The notes: generated by a model from the letters alone, not told the origin. Counted from the first letter of the stretch, positions 18,113 through 27,518 are shown. The stretch is 64,000 bases of DNA from Paracoccaceae bacterium (GCA_028874915.1 JAPPHA010000023.1:1-64000); one strand, 5' to 3'. Made by a program: numbers and translations.

Positions 18113-19372
18113 ATGTTCATGATGACCGCGCGACCATCCGCGGTATTCGCGGCAACGCTGTGGGTTTCGTTTTCGATGCTGGCAAACGGGGCGGTTGCCG
18201 ACAATGGTTTTCTCGACCGAATTGAGATTTCCGGGCGCCTGTCTGCCGAATCCCGCCAGTTTCCAGATTCCCCTGCGCATTCCGGTCAAGGTTCGCATGC
18301 CAGCGGATTTGCCTTTGAGGCGACGGGCTATGTCGAGGGAGACGATGGAGGGAGTTTTTCTATAACGCCTTTTTTCCGCTACGACGCCGGGGATCCAAGC
18401 CGTACACATTTCGACCTTCGTGAGGCGTATTATCTCACATATGGAGACGTGGGCGACAGTGAATGGGAGCTGAGGCTGGGGTTCGACAGAGTGTTCTGGG
18501 GTGTCGTTGAATCAAATTCCCTGGTCGATATCGTCAACCAGTTCGACCTTCTGGAACAACCAAGCGGGAAGACAAAATTGGGCCAGCCGATGGCTCATGT
18601 GACATTGTCCGGAGATTGGGGAGCTTTGGAGTTTTTCGGTTTGACCTGGCACCGTCCGCGAGAGTTTCCTGACATGCGTGGTCGTCTGCGTTCCGGAATC
18701 GTGGTGGATCCCGATCTGATCTCGTACGAATCCGCTGCTCAAGAGTGGCACGTCGACCTCGCAGGGCGATACAGCGGCAGTTTTGGTCTGCTCGACATCG
18801 GGCTCAGCGTGTTCGACGGACACAGTCGCGATCCGACCTTGATGCCCGCAGCTAGCAGTTCCGGACTGGTTCTGGCGCCCCACTATGAGCGGATTCGGCA
18901 GTTCGGTCTGGATGCCCAACTCACAATCGACGCATGGCTTCTCAAGTTGGAGGCCATCCATCGAGCGGGTTCCAGGAACAGGCAGCTACAGGAAGAGGAT
19001 TACACGGCTTTCACGGCCGGAGGCGAATACACGCTGTATTCCGTTTTCGATTCTAGCGCCGACGTAAGTTTGTTTGCCGAATTGTCCCGCGACGGACGCG
19101 GGCGGAACGCCACCAGTTCGTTTGAAAACGACGTTCTTCTTGCAACACGTGTGGGGTTCAACGATGAATTCGACACCGAGTTCTCCTTGAGCGTCTTGGC
19201 TTCGCTCGACAGCAGCAGCCGTTTCGTGGTCGCTGAGTTCAGGCGCAGGCTCACGGATCGCTGGTCATTTCGAGCGGATTCGACTGTCTATGTCGATATT
19301 GATAAAGATGACGTCGCCTATGATGTTCGGAACGACAGTTTCATCGAAATGAAGTTGGACTTCAACTTCTGA
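18113..19372 (+). CDS. Outer-membrane beta-barrel protein
   Basis: The 419-residue protein has a cleavable signal (FAATLWVSFSMLANGAVA) and then mostly alternating polar/hydrophobic strands with many aromatic residues, such as FSITPFFRYDAGD, YYLTYGDVGD and WELRLGFDRVFWG. It ends in MKLDFNF, the terminal-Phe signal recognised by the Bam machinery. No cysteines or enzymatic motifs are seen. ATG 18113 has GGGAG 4 nt upstream; the open frame before it is out of character. Its place between the RND exporter and a LolA-like gene suggests it is the outer-membrane part of the same export or lipid-transfer system (inference). The exact family is not recognised. Confidence 0.75.
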   Translation: MFMMTARPSAVFAATLWVSFSMLANGAVADNGFLDRIEISGRLSAESRQFPDSPAHSGQGSHASGFAFEATGYVEGDDGGSFSITPFFRYDAGDPSRTHFDLREAYYLTYGDVGDSEWELRLGFDRVFWGVVESNSLVDIVNQFDLLEQPSGKTKLGQPMAHVTLSGDWGALEFFGLTWHRPREFPDMRGRLRSGIVVDPDLISYESAAQEWHVDLAGRYSGSFGLLDIGLSVFDGHSRDPTLMPAASSSGLVLAPHYERIRQFGLDAQLTIDAWLLKLEAIHRAGSRNRQLQEEDYTAFTAGGEYTLYSVFDSSADVSLFAELSRDGRGRNATSSFENDVLLATRVGFNDEFDTEFSLSVLASLDSSSRFVVAEFRRRLTDRWSFRADSTVYVDIDKDDVAYDVRNDSFIEMKLDFNF

Positions 19373-19604
19373 GCTGGGCTGCGAAAATGTGCGCGCGCCG
19401 GGAGACGTCACGATTGGCCGGTTCGTCTTCGAAAGGCGGCAACAGAGACGACGGTGCCGGGTGCAGTGAATTGTGGCACGATGGCCAAAGGAGTCGGTCG
19501 GAAGGCGACACACGTGCGTTACCGAATCGTATCGCAAGCGAAAACGGTAGCTTGAAGCTATGGCCGAATTGATTGTTTACGGCCGCTAATTGGAGGCTAT
19601 GGCA

Positions 19605-20423
19605 ATGAGGTATTTTCGCCCAAAGTCAGTCCTTGCGACCCTTGGGACCGTTCTTTCCGTCTTGATCTGGGCGGGTGATCCAACAACGGTCTTGGCCGCA
19701 GAAAGTGCCGAAGAGGTCGGACTCGAGATCGCTATCGAGGCCCGCGAGCGCCAGAAGGGATACGGCAATTTCACAGCGAACCTGATCATGGTTCTACGCA
19801 ACAAGCGAGGACAGGAGAGTCGGCGTGAATTACGACTTAGAGGCATTGAAATAGACGGTGATGGTGATCGGTCAATGTTCGTGTTTGACCGTCCACGTGA
19901 CGTTAAGGGAACGGCGTTTCTTGTCCATGCCCACAAAGACGAACCGGATGAACAGTGGCTCTATCTTCCGGCGCTGAAACGGGTCAAGAGAATTAGTTCC
20001 TCAAAGCAGTCCGGATCGTTCATGGGTAGCGAATTTTCGTACGAGGACATGGTGACCTCCGAAGTCGAGAAATACACGTACAGGTACGTGCGCAATGAAC
20101 CTTGTGGCGACCTGGAGTGCACAGTGACCGAACGTGTCCCGAAGAGCCGTGACTCGGGATATTCCCGCCAGCTGGTGTGGCTTGACGAACAAGAGTTTCG
20201 CACGATGAAAATCGAGTTCTACGATCGGCGAAATGCACATCTGAAGACGATGGTTGCCGAGGACTATGAAAGATTTCTCGACCGGATCTGGCGAAGCAAA
20301 ACGATTACGATGACCAATCATCTCACGGGAAAAAGTTCAGTTCTGCTTTGGTCGGACTTTGAATTCCAGACTGACCTGGATTCTGGCGACTTCACCCAGA
20401 CCGCATTGAAACGGGCGCGATAG
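19605..20423 (+). CDS. Outer membrane lipoprotein-sorting protein (LolA-like)
   Basis: The protein is 272 residues with signal peptide VLATLGTVLSVLIWAG...VLAA. The mature part has the half-barrel pattern of the LolA-like family found beside RND exporters: FTANLIMVLRNKRGQES, RSMFVFDRPRDVKGTAFL, DEQWLYLPALKRVKRISSS and SEFSYEDM. These proteins bind lipid or lipoprotein acyl chains in the periplasm. The start is ATG 19605 because GGAGG lies 8 nt before it; a Met two codons earlier would be too close. It is the last gene of the exporter/barrel/LolA-like set. The housekeeping lolA of the organism is probably elsewhere, since this family is distinct. Confidence 0.8.
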   Translation: MRYFRPKSVLATLGTVLSVLIWAGDPTTVLAAESAEEVGLEIAIEARERQKGYGNFTANLIMVLRNKRGQESRRELRLRGIEIDGDGDRSMFVFDRPRDVKGTAFLVHAHKDEPDEQWLYLPALKRVKRISSSKQSGSFMGSEFSYEDMVTSEVEKYTYRYVRNEPCGDLECTVTERVPKSRDSGYSRQLVWLDEQEFRTMKIEFYDRRNAHLKTMVAEDYERFLDRIWRSKTITMTNHLTGKSSVLLWSDFEFQTDLDSGDFTQTALKRAR

Positions 20424-21511
20424 TGACCTGATCGAGGTTTCGGGAACCGGATCGCCAGCTTCGGGGAGTAACAGGAACCCGAAAACCTTGGAGTCAGGGC
20501 GTTGGCAGGCGGTTTGGCGGTTCCTTGTTTGAACGCCAAACGGTCGTCCGAACGGGATCGGTCGAGGGTTGCGGGTTGGCGCTGTCTTGGCGCCGTGGGA
20601 CTGTCGGCAGAGGCATTGACTGAATCGCTATTGTTTTGTTCAGGGCCGCTGCCCCCGAAGTTCTCCGTTTCCGGCTCGCTTTTCCGGCGAACTTGAAGCC
20701 CTCTTCCGGGCCAGTTCCGATGGGCGCAAGGTGGCGCTTGGGACGGCGCTTCATGTCAAGCGACAGGATTTCGAAACAAGGCGACACCCGATTCTACGGA
20801 TGACGCTGGAAGGGTCTTTGCCGCTGCCTTCCGGCAGTCAGAAGCGGTAGCCGTCCTGCTTGACGATCTCGATTGATCCCGAGACCGGACCCATCCGCGT
20901 CATTGGCAAAGGGAATCGAGAACGAACAGTCCACGCCTCATGAAAGGGCGCCCGAGCGGCGACCTACGATTGATTCACCCTTTCGACATGGACGGGGCCC
21001 GCTGCCCACGCCGGTGTCGCAAACCGGAACAGTTAGTCTGCCGCCCAAGACGGCCCAATCGCTCTTGCCCCGCTCGGGAAACGCGCCCGAGAGGCGCGAA
21101 CCAGGGGAGCACCGAAGTGGTTGGCGACTTTCTGGCTTCACCAATCATAACTTACACATGTTCCTTGGGTTTCGATTACGCCAGGATTCTGCCCCAGGGA
21201 CTGCCCCCTGAATCTCTGGGTCTTCGAGGTCTTGGAGGGAGACGGGTGGCCGATCGGGAAACGCAACTGCCAGGCTCAGAGTCCCACTCATGGCTCCGCC
21301 GCATCTCCGCAACGTTTAATTCATCAGGTCGTTTCGCTTTTTTCATCTGGGCGATGCTGGACAGACGGAAATTCAGAACGTTCGCCAGTCGCACCTGCGT
21401 CATCTCCCTGGCCTTCCCGTTTCCTGTAGAGTCAGACACTGGGCGTGCAACCGGTCAGCCCCGGTGAGGATCCGCCCCGCCTATCGGCAGGGAGTTCCTC
21501 CAGGTTTTCGT
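20424..21511. other. Gene-poor stretch
   Basis: About 1.1 kb where no frame on either strand looks like protein. Frames are short and rich in Arg, Pro, Ser and Cys. No transposon ends or RNA genes were recognised. It could be decayed coding sequence. Confidence 0.4.
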
Positions 21512-22000
21512 TCAGGGACCTGCCCACCACTTTCTCCTTTCCTGCAACTCGAGATGCTGGTCAAAGCGCTCATCTGATCTGGCAATTGGATTCCTGTAGA
21601 AGCGCATTTCGTTGTAACCTGCCTTGTCTCCCGCCGCCGTCAGGATAGCTTTTCCGCTCATGATCGAAGGCAAAGGGGATCCCCGCCACACGCCGTCTTC
21701 AGCCTTGCGTCTCAACCCATTCAGGTTCGTGTGGCCGGAACCATTCAAAGTATCCGAGTAAGGCTGCTTCGGATCCGGGTAATCCTTTGCCAAAAGCTTG
21801 ACCTTGGCGAAGATTGAATCCCGCCCAGTTCTTGAAAGATCGTCGAACTCACCGTGGCACGTGTCATGAAACTCAATTCCCAATTCCTTATAACGACCAA
21901 GTGTAAGTTCACGTGTGCGATCGTTAAGGGGCTTGCCGACGGTAGGCTTGGCCGTCAGGGTAGAACTGTGCACAAAAACGACGAAACATTCCGATTTCAC
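21512..22000 (-). CDS. Hypothetical protein overlapping the Rieske oxygenase 3' end
   Basis: A 162-codon frame. Its part downstream of the oxygenase gene has a balanced, soluble-protein composition (for example RYKELGIEFHDTCHGEFDD and MSGKAILTAAGDKAGYNEM). The first 25 codons overlap the end of the oxygenase gene in another frame, so the real start may lie further in. No family is recognised and no ribosome site decides the start. It may be a small partner gene or a degraded remnant. Confidence 0.3.
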   Translation of the reverse strand: MKSECFVVFVHSSTLTAKPTVGKPLNDRTRELTLGRYKELGIEFHDTCHGEFDDLSRTGRDSIFAKVKLLAKDYPDPKQPYSDTLNGSGHTNLNGLRRKAEDGVWRGSPLPSIMSGKAILTAAGDKAGYNEMRFYRNPIARSDERFDQHLELQERRKWWAGP

Positions 22001-22976
22001 CGTCCGAACGACAGAGAAGCGGCAATGGTCGATACCGTTTGCGGCTCCAGATGATGACGTCCTGCATGACGTCCCGTTCCTGGTTTACGATGACGATTCT
22101 GTTCAGGACCCTTGAACGAAGGGCGCCGGGAAGGAATCGCATACCAAGTATCGGTCGTTTGGGATGCTGTGACAGGCAAACCTGGCTGGCCAGAGTAAGT
22201 TCGATAATGTCGCCATCAATTGGTGTGGCGCACACCCAGAGGCGGGAGTCGAATTCGATACTGTTTTCGTGAATCTCGACGTACGAAAACCCGAGCCCAT
22301 GGATATGAGTCACAGCAGAAATGTCGAAGTTGAAATTGAAGACGCCGGCAATCGTACGGGTTCGCTTGAAATTGAAACAACTCGTCAGCGACGCGCCATC
22401 AGTTGACACAGTGCCGACCCGTTCGACACTGTCGTATCCGTGAACGTAGCGCAAATGTCCGAGATCCACCGAGTTTTCGGTCGTTTCCTGGGGGTGTCCG
22501 GAGAACCGGATGGTCCGGAATTCCACACGGCTCCAATCGGGTCCGGTTTGGGGGGGCACGGGAAGGTCCCATTGTGGGGATCGTCCGTCAATTCCGTGCC
22601 ATGCGAAAACGAGATTCAGGATTTCACGCGTTTCAAATACCTTCAGACGTGCCTTTCTGGGTGCCGGAGCATACGGGGTCGACACGCACTGACCTGTGAT
22701 GTCGTATTCGAACCCGTGAAAAGGACAAACGAGACAGCCATTGCGCACACGACCCCCGGCTTCGGGGCCCAGGTCGGAACCAAGATGCGGGCAGACGGAC
22801 TCTGCGACGCAAATGCCTCCCTTGTCGTCACACCAGACAACAATGTCCTCTCCAAGCCAGTGTTTCTTGAATAGCTTTTGTTTCTCGATGGCTTCACGAC
22901 TTGCGATGAAGTACCAGCCTTCTGGGAACGGATAGAGCACCGGGACACCGTCGCGTTCGTTTGGGTTGGTGTTCAT
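21924..22976 (-). CDS. Rieske non-heme iron oxygenase, KshA/cholesterol-desaturase-like
   Basis: The 350-residue protein has a Rieske [2Fe-2S] domain with C62-x-H64 (CPHLG) and C84-x2-H87 (CPFHG). The mononuclear-iron site reads N168, D171, H174, H179 (ENSVDLGHLRYVHGY). The tail DVIIWSRKRYRPLP and FRRFCAQFYPD matches the C-terminus of the oxygenases related to 3-ketosteroid 9-alpha-hydroxylase (KshA) and the DAF-36/Neverland cholesterol desaturases. It probably oxidises a sterol, steroid or similar polycyclic lipid using electrons from a separate reductase, which is not seen here. The 5' side faces a 1.5-kb gap and then the GPP34-P450 gene, transcribed the other way. The substrate is inferred from family only. 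Confidence 0.8.
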   Translation of the reverse strand: MNTNPNERDGVPVLYPFPEGWYFIASREAIEKQKLFKKHWLGEDIVVWCDDKGGICVAESVCPHLGSDLGPEAGGRVRNGCLVCPFHGFEYDITGQCVSTPYAPAPRKARLKVFETREILNLVFAWHGIDGRSPQWDLPVPPQTGPDWSRVEFRTIRFSGHPQETTENSVDLGHLRYVHGYDSVERVGTVSTDGASLTSCFNFKRTRTIAGVFNFNFDISAVTHIHGLGFSYVEIHENSIEFDSRLWVCATPIDGDIIELTLASQVCLSQHPKRPILGMRFLPGALRSRVLNRIVIVNQERDVMQDVIIWSRKRYRPLPLLCRSDGEIGMFRRFCAQFYPDGQAYRRQAP

Positions 22977-24448
22977 GTGGCGCAGAACTCCCTTGAACTG
23001 ACAGCGGCAATTTTCAGGTCCCAGAGGTCGATTTGGCGTCTTTTGACGTCCTCATTCAGATTCCGGCATATTTGGAAACCGAGCCCTGGAACACGCAACA
23101 TTGACTCCGGGACGTCGACACCCGGTTTTCCGTTTAAACAGACTGTTTCAGGATTCCTTTCGGTGTTGATGGGTGGTGGTTGCAGGCTGCCTGCGGCTGG
23201 AGTTTGTAAAGTCCTTTGGCAGGAGCCTCAAGCGCGGCCGAGCGGTGGCAAGCCGTATGGCCCACCCGACACCGGAGGTGGCGGGCTGATGCCAGAGCGG
23301 AACGCGGTCAGTCCTGCAGGTGCACTTTCATGGCGTGCCCGACCTGCACCGGCAAGGCACAGGGTACCCCGGTTGGTCAATGGGCCGCCGAACTCGTTTC
23401 TGGCGAGTTGATGAGGCCTTCTCTCGGAACGTCAGGCCCGAGTGCGTTTCACATGGCGAAATGCGAAAAACGGCATGTGACAGTCCAAGGGAATTTAAAG
23501 TGGGCAACTAAAAAAAAGCACGGGAACGAACGCTGTCTTTTTCCAATCGTTTGTCACGATTGGGTGTTGCCGGGCTGGCTTTGTGTCAGGTTGGCCAACA
23601 CGGGCATCAAGACTCAATGCCTGGATGTGTGCGTTCCGGAAGGCCGCAAACAGGGAGCATCCACTTGGTGGCGCGATGACCTGCAACCGGCAACGACGAA
23701 GCCGGTGTTCACGTGTGGAAGATGGGCAATCAGTTCCGCCGATGTTGGCTCGGCCTGGAGTTGGCAGGATGCGAACAGCCGGCAAAAGCCCACCTGGTCA
23801 GGTCTTTCGAGACAGTCCCGGGCACCTGTCCACGGGCAACCCTGGAGAAGGACAACTCCGCGACGAAGTGACGACAAATGGTGCCAGACCGCGGAAAGCA
23901 GTGTGATCCCCGGTCGACGTTTGGCGACTGGATTGTGCACCCGTCATAACCAAAGGATGCTGACAGCGGACCGAATTCCAATGCTTTACGCCATCAATTC
24001 CCGTCAGTGTTCCCGAATTGGCGCATCGCCGCCATCACAGTCGCTCAGGCGGATCCGAATTGTGAGAAACTCGGTAAAGAGCCGGTCAGCACAGGCGTTT
24101 CGCCGCCGCCAGATGGCCGACTCCGATCTTCCCGGACGCACCGAGGCCAGCAGGCCAGCATACTCCGGTAAGATGCCAATCCGCGAATTCCGGGTGCCCA
24201 GGGGAATTCGGACAGCAATGTCGCAGGCGGGCGCGCCAATTGACGGCCTACGCAAACAGTTCTATCTGAAAGATCAGGTTACGATCGGCACGATGAGAGA
24301 TGGTTGTCACGTCGGTTCGTGCAGGAGTCGTCTTCATCGGCGGGATCGGAAAGTTGCTCAGGGCATGAGTACCTGTCGCCAGGCGAGAGGCGTGCCTTCC
24401 CTGAGCCAGGAGGGTGCCCGAATTCTGGCGCTTGACTGACGCAAGAGA
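22977..24448. other. Gene-poor stretch between Rieske oxygenase and P450 genes
   Basis: About 1.5 kb between divergent genes. One long plus-strand frame (23216-24439, 407 codons) is open, but its composition (Trp, Cys, Arg, Ser rich, no hydrophobic core pattern) and lack of a ribosome site argue against a gene. Promoters for both oxygenases must lie here; I cannot place them. Confidence 0.4.
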
Positions 24449-26494
24449 ATGAAGGCCGAGTTCGCAATGGCCCATGATACTGTCACGACAACCCGACCTC
24501 TGAGCTTGCCCGAAGAGCTCATCCTGATGCTCCTCAACGAACAAAACGGGTATTTTTACCAGGTTCCCGGATGGAAACTGAATTGCGCAGTCGCTGGCGC
24601 CGTCCTTGCGGAACTCTGTCTGCTTTCGCGTATCGATACAGATCTGGATTCGCTGATCCTTGTGGACCGTACGGAAACAGGCGATCCGACCTTGGATCCC
24701 GTTCTGGAGCAGATTGCCGATGAACCGGTTCAACGGAATTCCCAGTTCTGGATTGAAAGGCTTGCAAGCCAGGCGGATTCGATCATTGACCTGATCCTCG
24801 ATCGCATGGTCGATCTGAAGATCCTGGAGCACCATGACGGGGACTTCTGGACGCTGGCTTTGACACACTGGCACGAAGACCTGAGCGCCGTCCACCAGGA
24901 AGGCACCGTCGGTCAGTTTGTCAAGACGCGAGTCGTCAAGGCGCTGTTTATCGAGGAGATTCCGGATCCAAGAGACATCATCATCATTTCTCTCATCAAT
25001 ACGTGCGACGTCTTTCGATTTATTTTCGAGCTCGATGACGAGACGGAGGAACGCATCAAGCTCATCTGCAACATGGATGCGATCGGCCGGTCGATTGCCG
25101 ATGCCGTTGAACACAACATCGCCAACCCGTTGCTTCGGCATTCCGCCCTGAACAAGAGAATTCCGACGATTTCGTTACGGTACGTTCTCACGAGCCCGCA
25201 TCTGCGGACAGGGAACGTGCCGGCGTTGTTTGCGGGCCTTGCAGAACGCCACGGTCCCGTCTTCGCCATTCGCCCGCCGTTTTCCGATCCCATGATTTTC
25301 CTCGCGGGATCGCAGACAAATCACTGGGTTCACCGGCACGGCCGGATGCACCTGAGAGCCGGGAAGTACTTCGTGGACTTTGAAAAGGTCTACGGTGCCC
25401 ATGGGGTCTTGCCTTCCCTTGACGGCGCTGAACATTTTCGGCTTCGCAAAGCCATGGGGCCGGCGTATTCCCGCAGCAGGCTGGCGGGCCAATTGGACGA
25501 CGTGTACCGGTTTGCCCGCGAGTACATGGCGAATTGGAAGGTTGGCGAGCACGTTCCCGTCCGTTCGTGTCGTCGAATGATCAACGCACAGCTTTCCCCG
25601 ATTTCCCTCAGCGTCGATTCACAGGACATCATCGACAATCTGATGGACTTCAAGGAAAGGGCTCTCACCGTCCATATCATCAAGGCCTTGCCGAAGTTCA
25701 TGTTGGGAACCCCTGGGATGAGACGCCGGTCGAAGGCCGTCGATACATTGTTGGAACGGATCCGGAGCGTCCACACACCGGCCCAGCGCGCCGGGTGCCC
25801 GCGCAATCTCGCAGAAGACTGGCTGAGCCTGCACGCAAGCGATCCGCAGTTGGTGCCGGAGTCGAACCTGCGTTTCGCCCTGTCGGCGTCATTGGTGGCC
25901 AGTGTCTATCTCGGCGATGCGCTGAGCTTTGCGGTTTACGCCATGGCATCGCAGCCTGCACTCTGCGAACGGATTCAGGGCGAAGCTGACGCTCTGTTCG
26001 AGAGCGGCGATCCGGATGGCAAGGACCTCACCCAATCGTCGATGGATGTCACGAATCGCTTCCTGATGGAGTGTCTTCGGATGTATCCGATCGTCCCGAT
26101 GTCCATGCGGGACGTGGCAAATTCCTTTGTGATCGAAGGTTACAAGATCCCGGTAGGATCGCGAGTCTTTATCGCCCAGACAGCATCACACTACACGGAA
26201 GACGATTTCCCGAAGCCATATGCGTTCGACATCGACCGCTATCTTCCACCGCGCAACGAGCATCTCAATCCCGGGTATGCGCCATACGGGCTGGGAACGC
26301 ATCGGTGTCTCGGAGCCCGTTGGATGGACCTTCAATTGGCCGTCAATGTGCTGATGATTGCGCACTACTTCACCCTGGAGGTCGTTCCCGAGGCGTTTGT
26401 CGAGCGACTTCAGTTCAGTCCGCTGCCGTCCATGAAACCGAGCCGGAAACTGAAATTTCGCATCGCCGAACGGAGGCGTGAACTGCCGGTCTGA
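24449..26494 (+). CDS. GPP34 domain-cytochrome P450 fusion protein
   Basis: The 681-residue protein has two parts. Residues about 15-235 resemble the GPP34 (GOLPH3/Vps74) family: LSLPEELILMLLNEQNGYFY, VAGAVLAELCLLSRID, LEHHDGDFWTL and IISLINTCDVF. Members of that family bind acidic lipid headgroups in eukaryotes. Residues about 245-681 are a cytochrome P450, with the helix-C heme contact HFRLRKAM, the E541-x-x-R544 pair (ECLR) and the heme loop YGLGTHRCLG with axial Cys620; the usual first Phe of that loop is Tyr. The I-helix reads LGDALS, lacking the usual Thr. The two halves are in one uninterrupted frame. ATG 24449 is used; ATG 24467 is an alternative. It is probably membrane-associated and lipid-oxidising (inference). 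Confidence 0.8.
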   Translation: MKAEFAMAHDTVTTTRPLSLPEELILMLLNEQNGYFYQVPGWKLNCAVAGAVLAELCLLSRIDTDLDSLILVDRTETGDPTLDPVLEQIADEPVQRNSQFWIERLASQADSIIDLILDRMVDLKILEHHDGDFWTLALTHWHEDLSAVHQEGTVGQFVKTRVVKALFIEEIPDPRDIIIISLINTCDVFRFIFELDDETEERIKLICNMDAIGRSIADAVEHNIANPLLRHSALNKRIPTISLRYVLTSPHLRTGNVPALFAGLAERHGPVFAIRPPFSDPMIFLAGSQTNHWVHRHGRMHLRAGKYFVDFEKVYGAHGVLPSLDGAEHFRLRKAMGPAYSRSRLAGQLDDVYRFAREYMANWKVGEHVPVRSCRRMINAQLSPISLSVDSQDIIDNLMDFKERALTVHIIKALPKFMLGTPGMRRRSKAVDTLLERIRSVHTPAQRAGCPRNLAEDWLSLHASDPQLVPESNLRFALSASLVASVYLGDALSFAVYAMASQPALCERIQGEADALFESGDPDGKDLTQSSMDVTNRFLMECLRMYPIVPMSMRDVANSFVIEGYKIPVGSRVFIAQTASHYTEDDFPKPYAFDIDRYLPPRNEHLNPGYAPYGLGTHRCLGARWMDLQLAVNVLMIAHYFTLEVVPEAFVERLQFSPLPSMKPSRKLKFRIAERRRELPV

Positions 26495-27049
26495 CGGACG
26501 CCGGAGCGTGCAGGAATTCCGGGTGCCCTGCGCAGGATGACCGCCTTCCAGGCCAAGTCTGGGATGCAGGAGCGACGCCTTCCCGGCATCATTCCGTTCG
26601 CCGCGTGATGGACTGGACTTTGCAGTGACGGTGACACGAAGGGAGTGTCACAAGCCTGGGCGCACGACGTGAATTCCGGTTGCCATGTGACCGTCGGCAA
26701 CCAGGGACATTTCGCCCTCTGTTCGGGATTCGATGATCACGCAGAGACAGGCGGTGACCTGTCAGGATCGATTCAGGGCCCCGGCAAATTACCAACGCTG
26801 GCTGATAACGAGAACGCATCGACCGGATCCGGATTTGAGTTCCCGGCAAACGCGACACTGGGTCCGACGTTCACTGAACGCCAGACATTGCCTGAGCGGA
26901 CAAACGTTTCAGATTCGAGAATCCGTGTGGGACCCGGAAAGAAGGGTTGTCAAACTGCGTTTGTGGCACCAAATGGTGTCGAAGTATCCGTGGCCGACGA
27001 CCAGAGCGGCGCATCCCGGTACAAGCTATCAAGGAGTTGAAGGATTGCG
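26495..27049. other. Intergenic region before the ATPase inhibitor gene
   Basis: About 550 bases with no convincing gene. A 131-codon frame (26645-27040) is open but has no recognisable features. The inhibitor gene promoter should lie near its right end. Confidence 0.4.
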
Positions 27050-27364
27050 ATGAAGACCTTTGAGGAACGCAAGAAAGGATTTGAGTCGAAGTACGCTCAC
27101 GATGCTGCGCTGCGATTCAAGGTCGAGGCCAGGCGAAACAAGTTGCTGGGTTTGTGGGCCGCCGACCAGTTGGGCAAGTCCGGAGATGAAGCCACCCGGT
27201 ATGTCGGCGACGTCATCAAGTCCGATTTCGACGAACCCGGTGACGAAGATGTTTTTCGGAAGGTCGCCGGCGACCTCGGTGAACTGGTAGGGGGCGACGA
27301 GGTTCGCCGGAAAATGGACGAATTCCTCGAGGTCGCCGAGGCCGAGATTCTCGAACAGGAATAG
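27050..27364 (+). CDS. F1-ATPase inhibitor zeta subunit (DUF1476)
   Basis: The 104-residue, highly charged helical protein begins MKTFEERKKGFESKYAHD and continues FKVEARRNKLLGLWAADQLG, the hallmark of the alphaproteobacterial zeta subunit. That protein blocks ATP hydrolysis by the F1-ATPase, using its N-terminal segment as the inhibitory element. Its length matches the family. It is transcribed alone and convergent with purB, and a 12-bp palindrome separates the two. It is one of the clearest taxonomic markers in the window. GAAGGA about 5 nt before the ATG serves as ribosome site. Confidence 0.92.
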   Translation: MKTFEERKKGFESKYAHDAALRFKVEARRNKLLGLWAADQLGKSGDEATRYVGDVIKSDFDEPGDEDVFRKVAGDLGELVGGDEVRRKMDEFLEVAEAEILEQE

Positions 27365-27463
27365 TTGCGACGCTCCCGCACTGTCCCCGACATCGACCCG
27401 GGGGCAGGCGCCGGTCAGGGGTGGGCGTGGGCACCGAGCCCGATAGCCCGGATCAAGTTCAGG

Positions 27464-27493
27464 TTCCGAACGGGATCATGGTCCCGTTCGGAA
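27464..27493. terminator. 12-bp perfect inverted repeat between convergent zeta and purB genes
   Basis: TTCCGAACGGGA, a 6-base loop, then TCCCGTTCGGAA. It sits between the stops of two convergent genes, the expected place for a bidirectional terminator. There is no T-run on either side, so simple intrinsic termination is not proven. Confidence 0.5.
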
Positions 27494-27518
27494 TCGGCTC
27501 CACAGCAAATGCCCTGGA

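Noticed and set aside
23216-24439. A 407-codon open frame on the plus strand
   Set aside because: Composition is rich in Trp, Cys, Arg and Ser with no domain-like pattern, no ribosome site and no recognisable motif. It is probably open by chance in a non-coding stretch.
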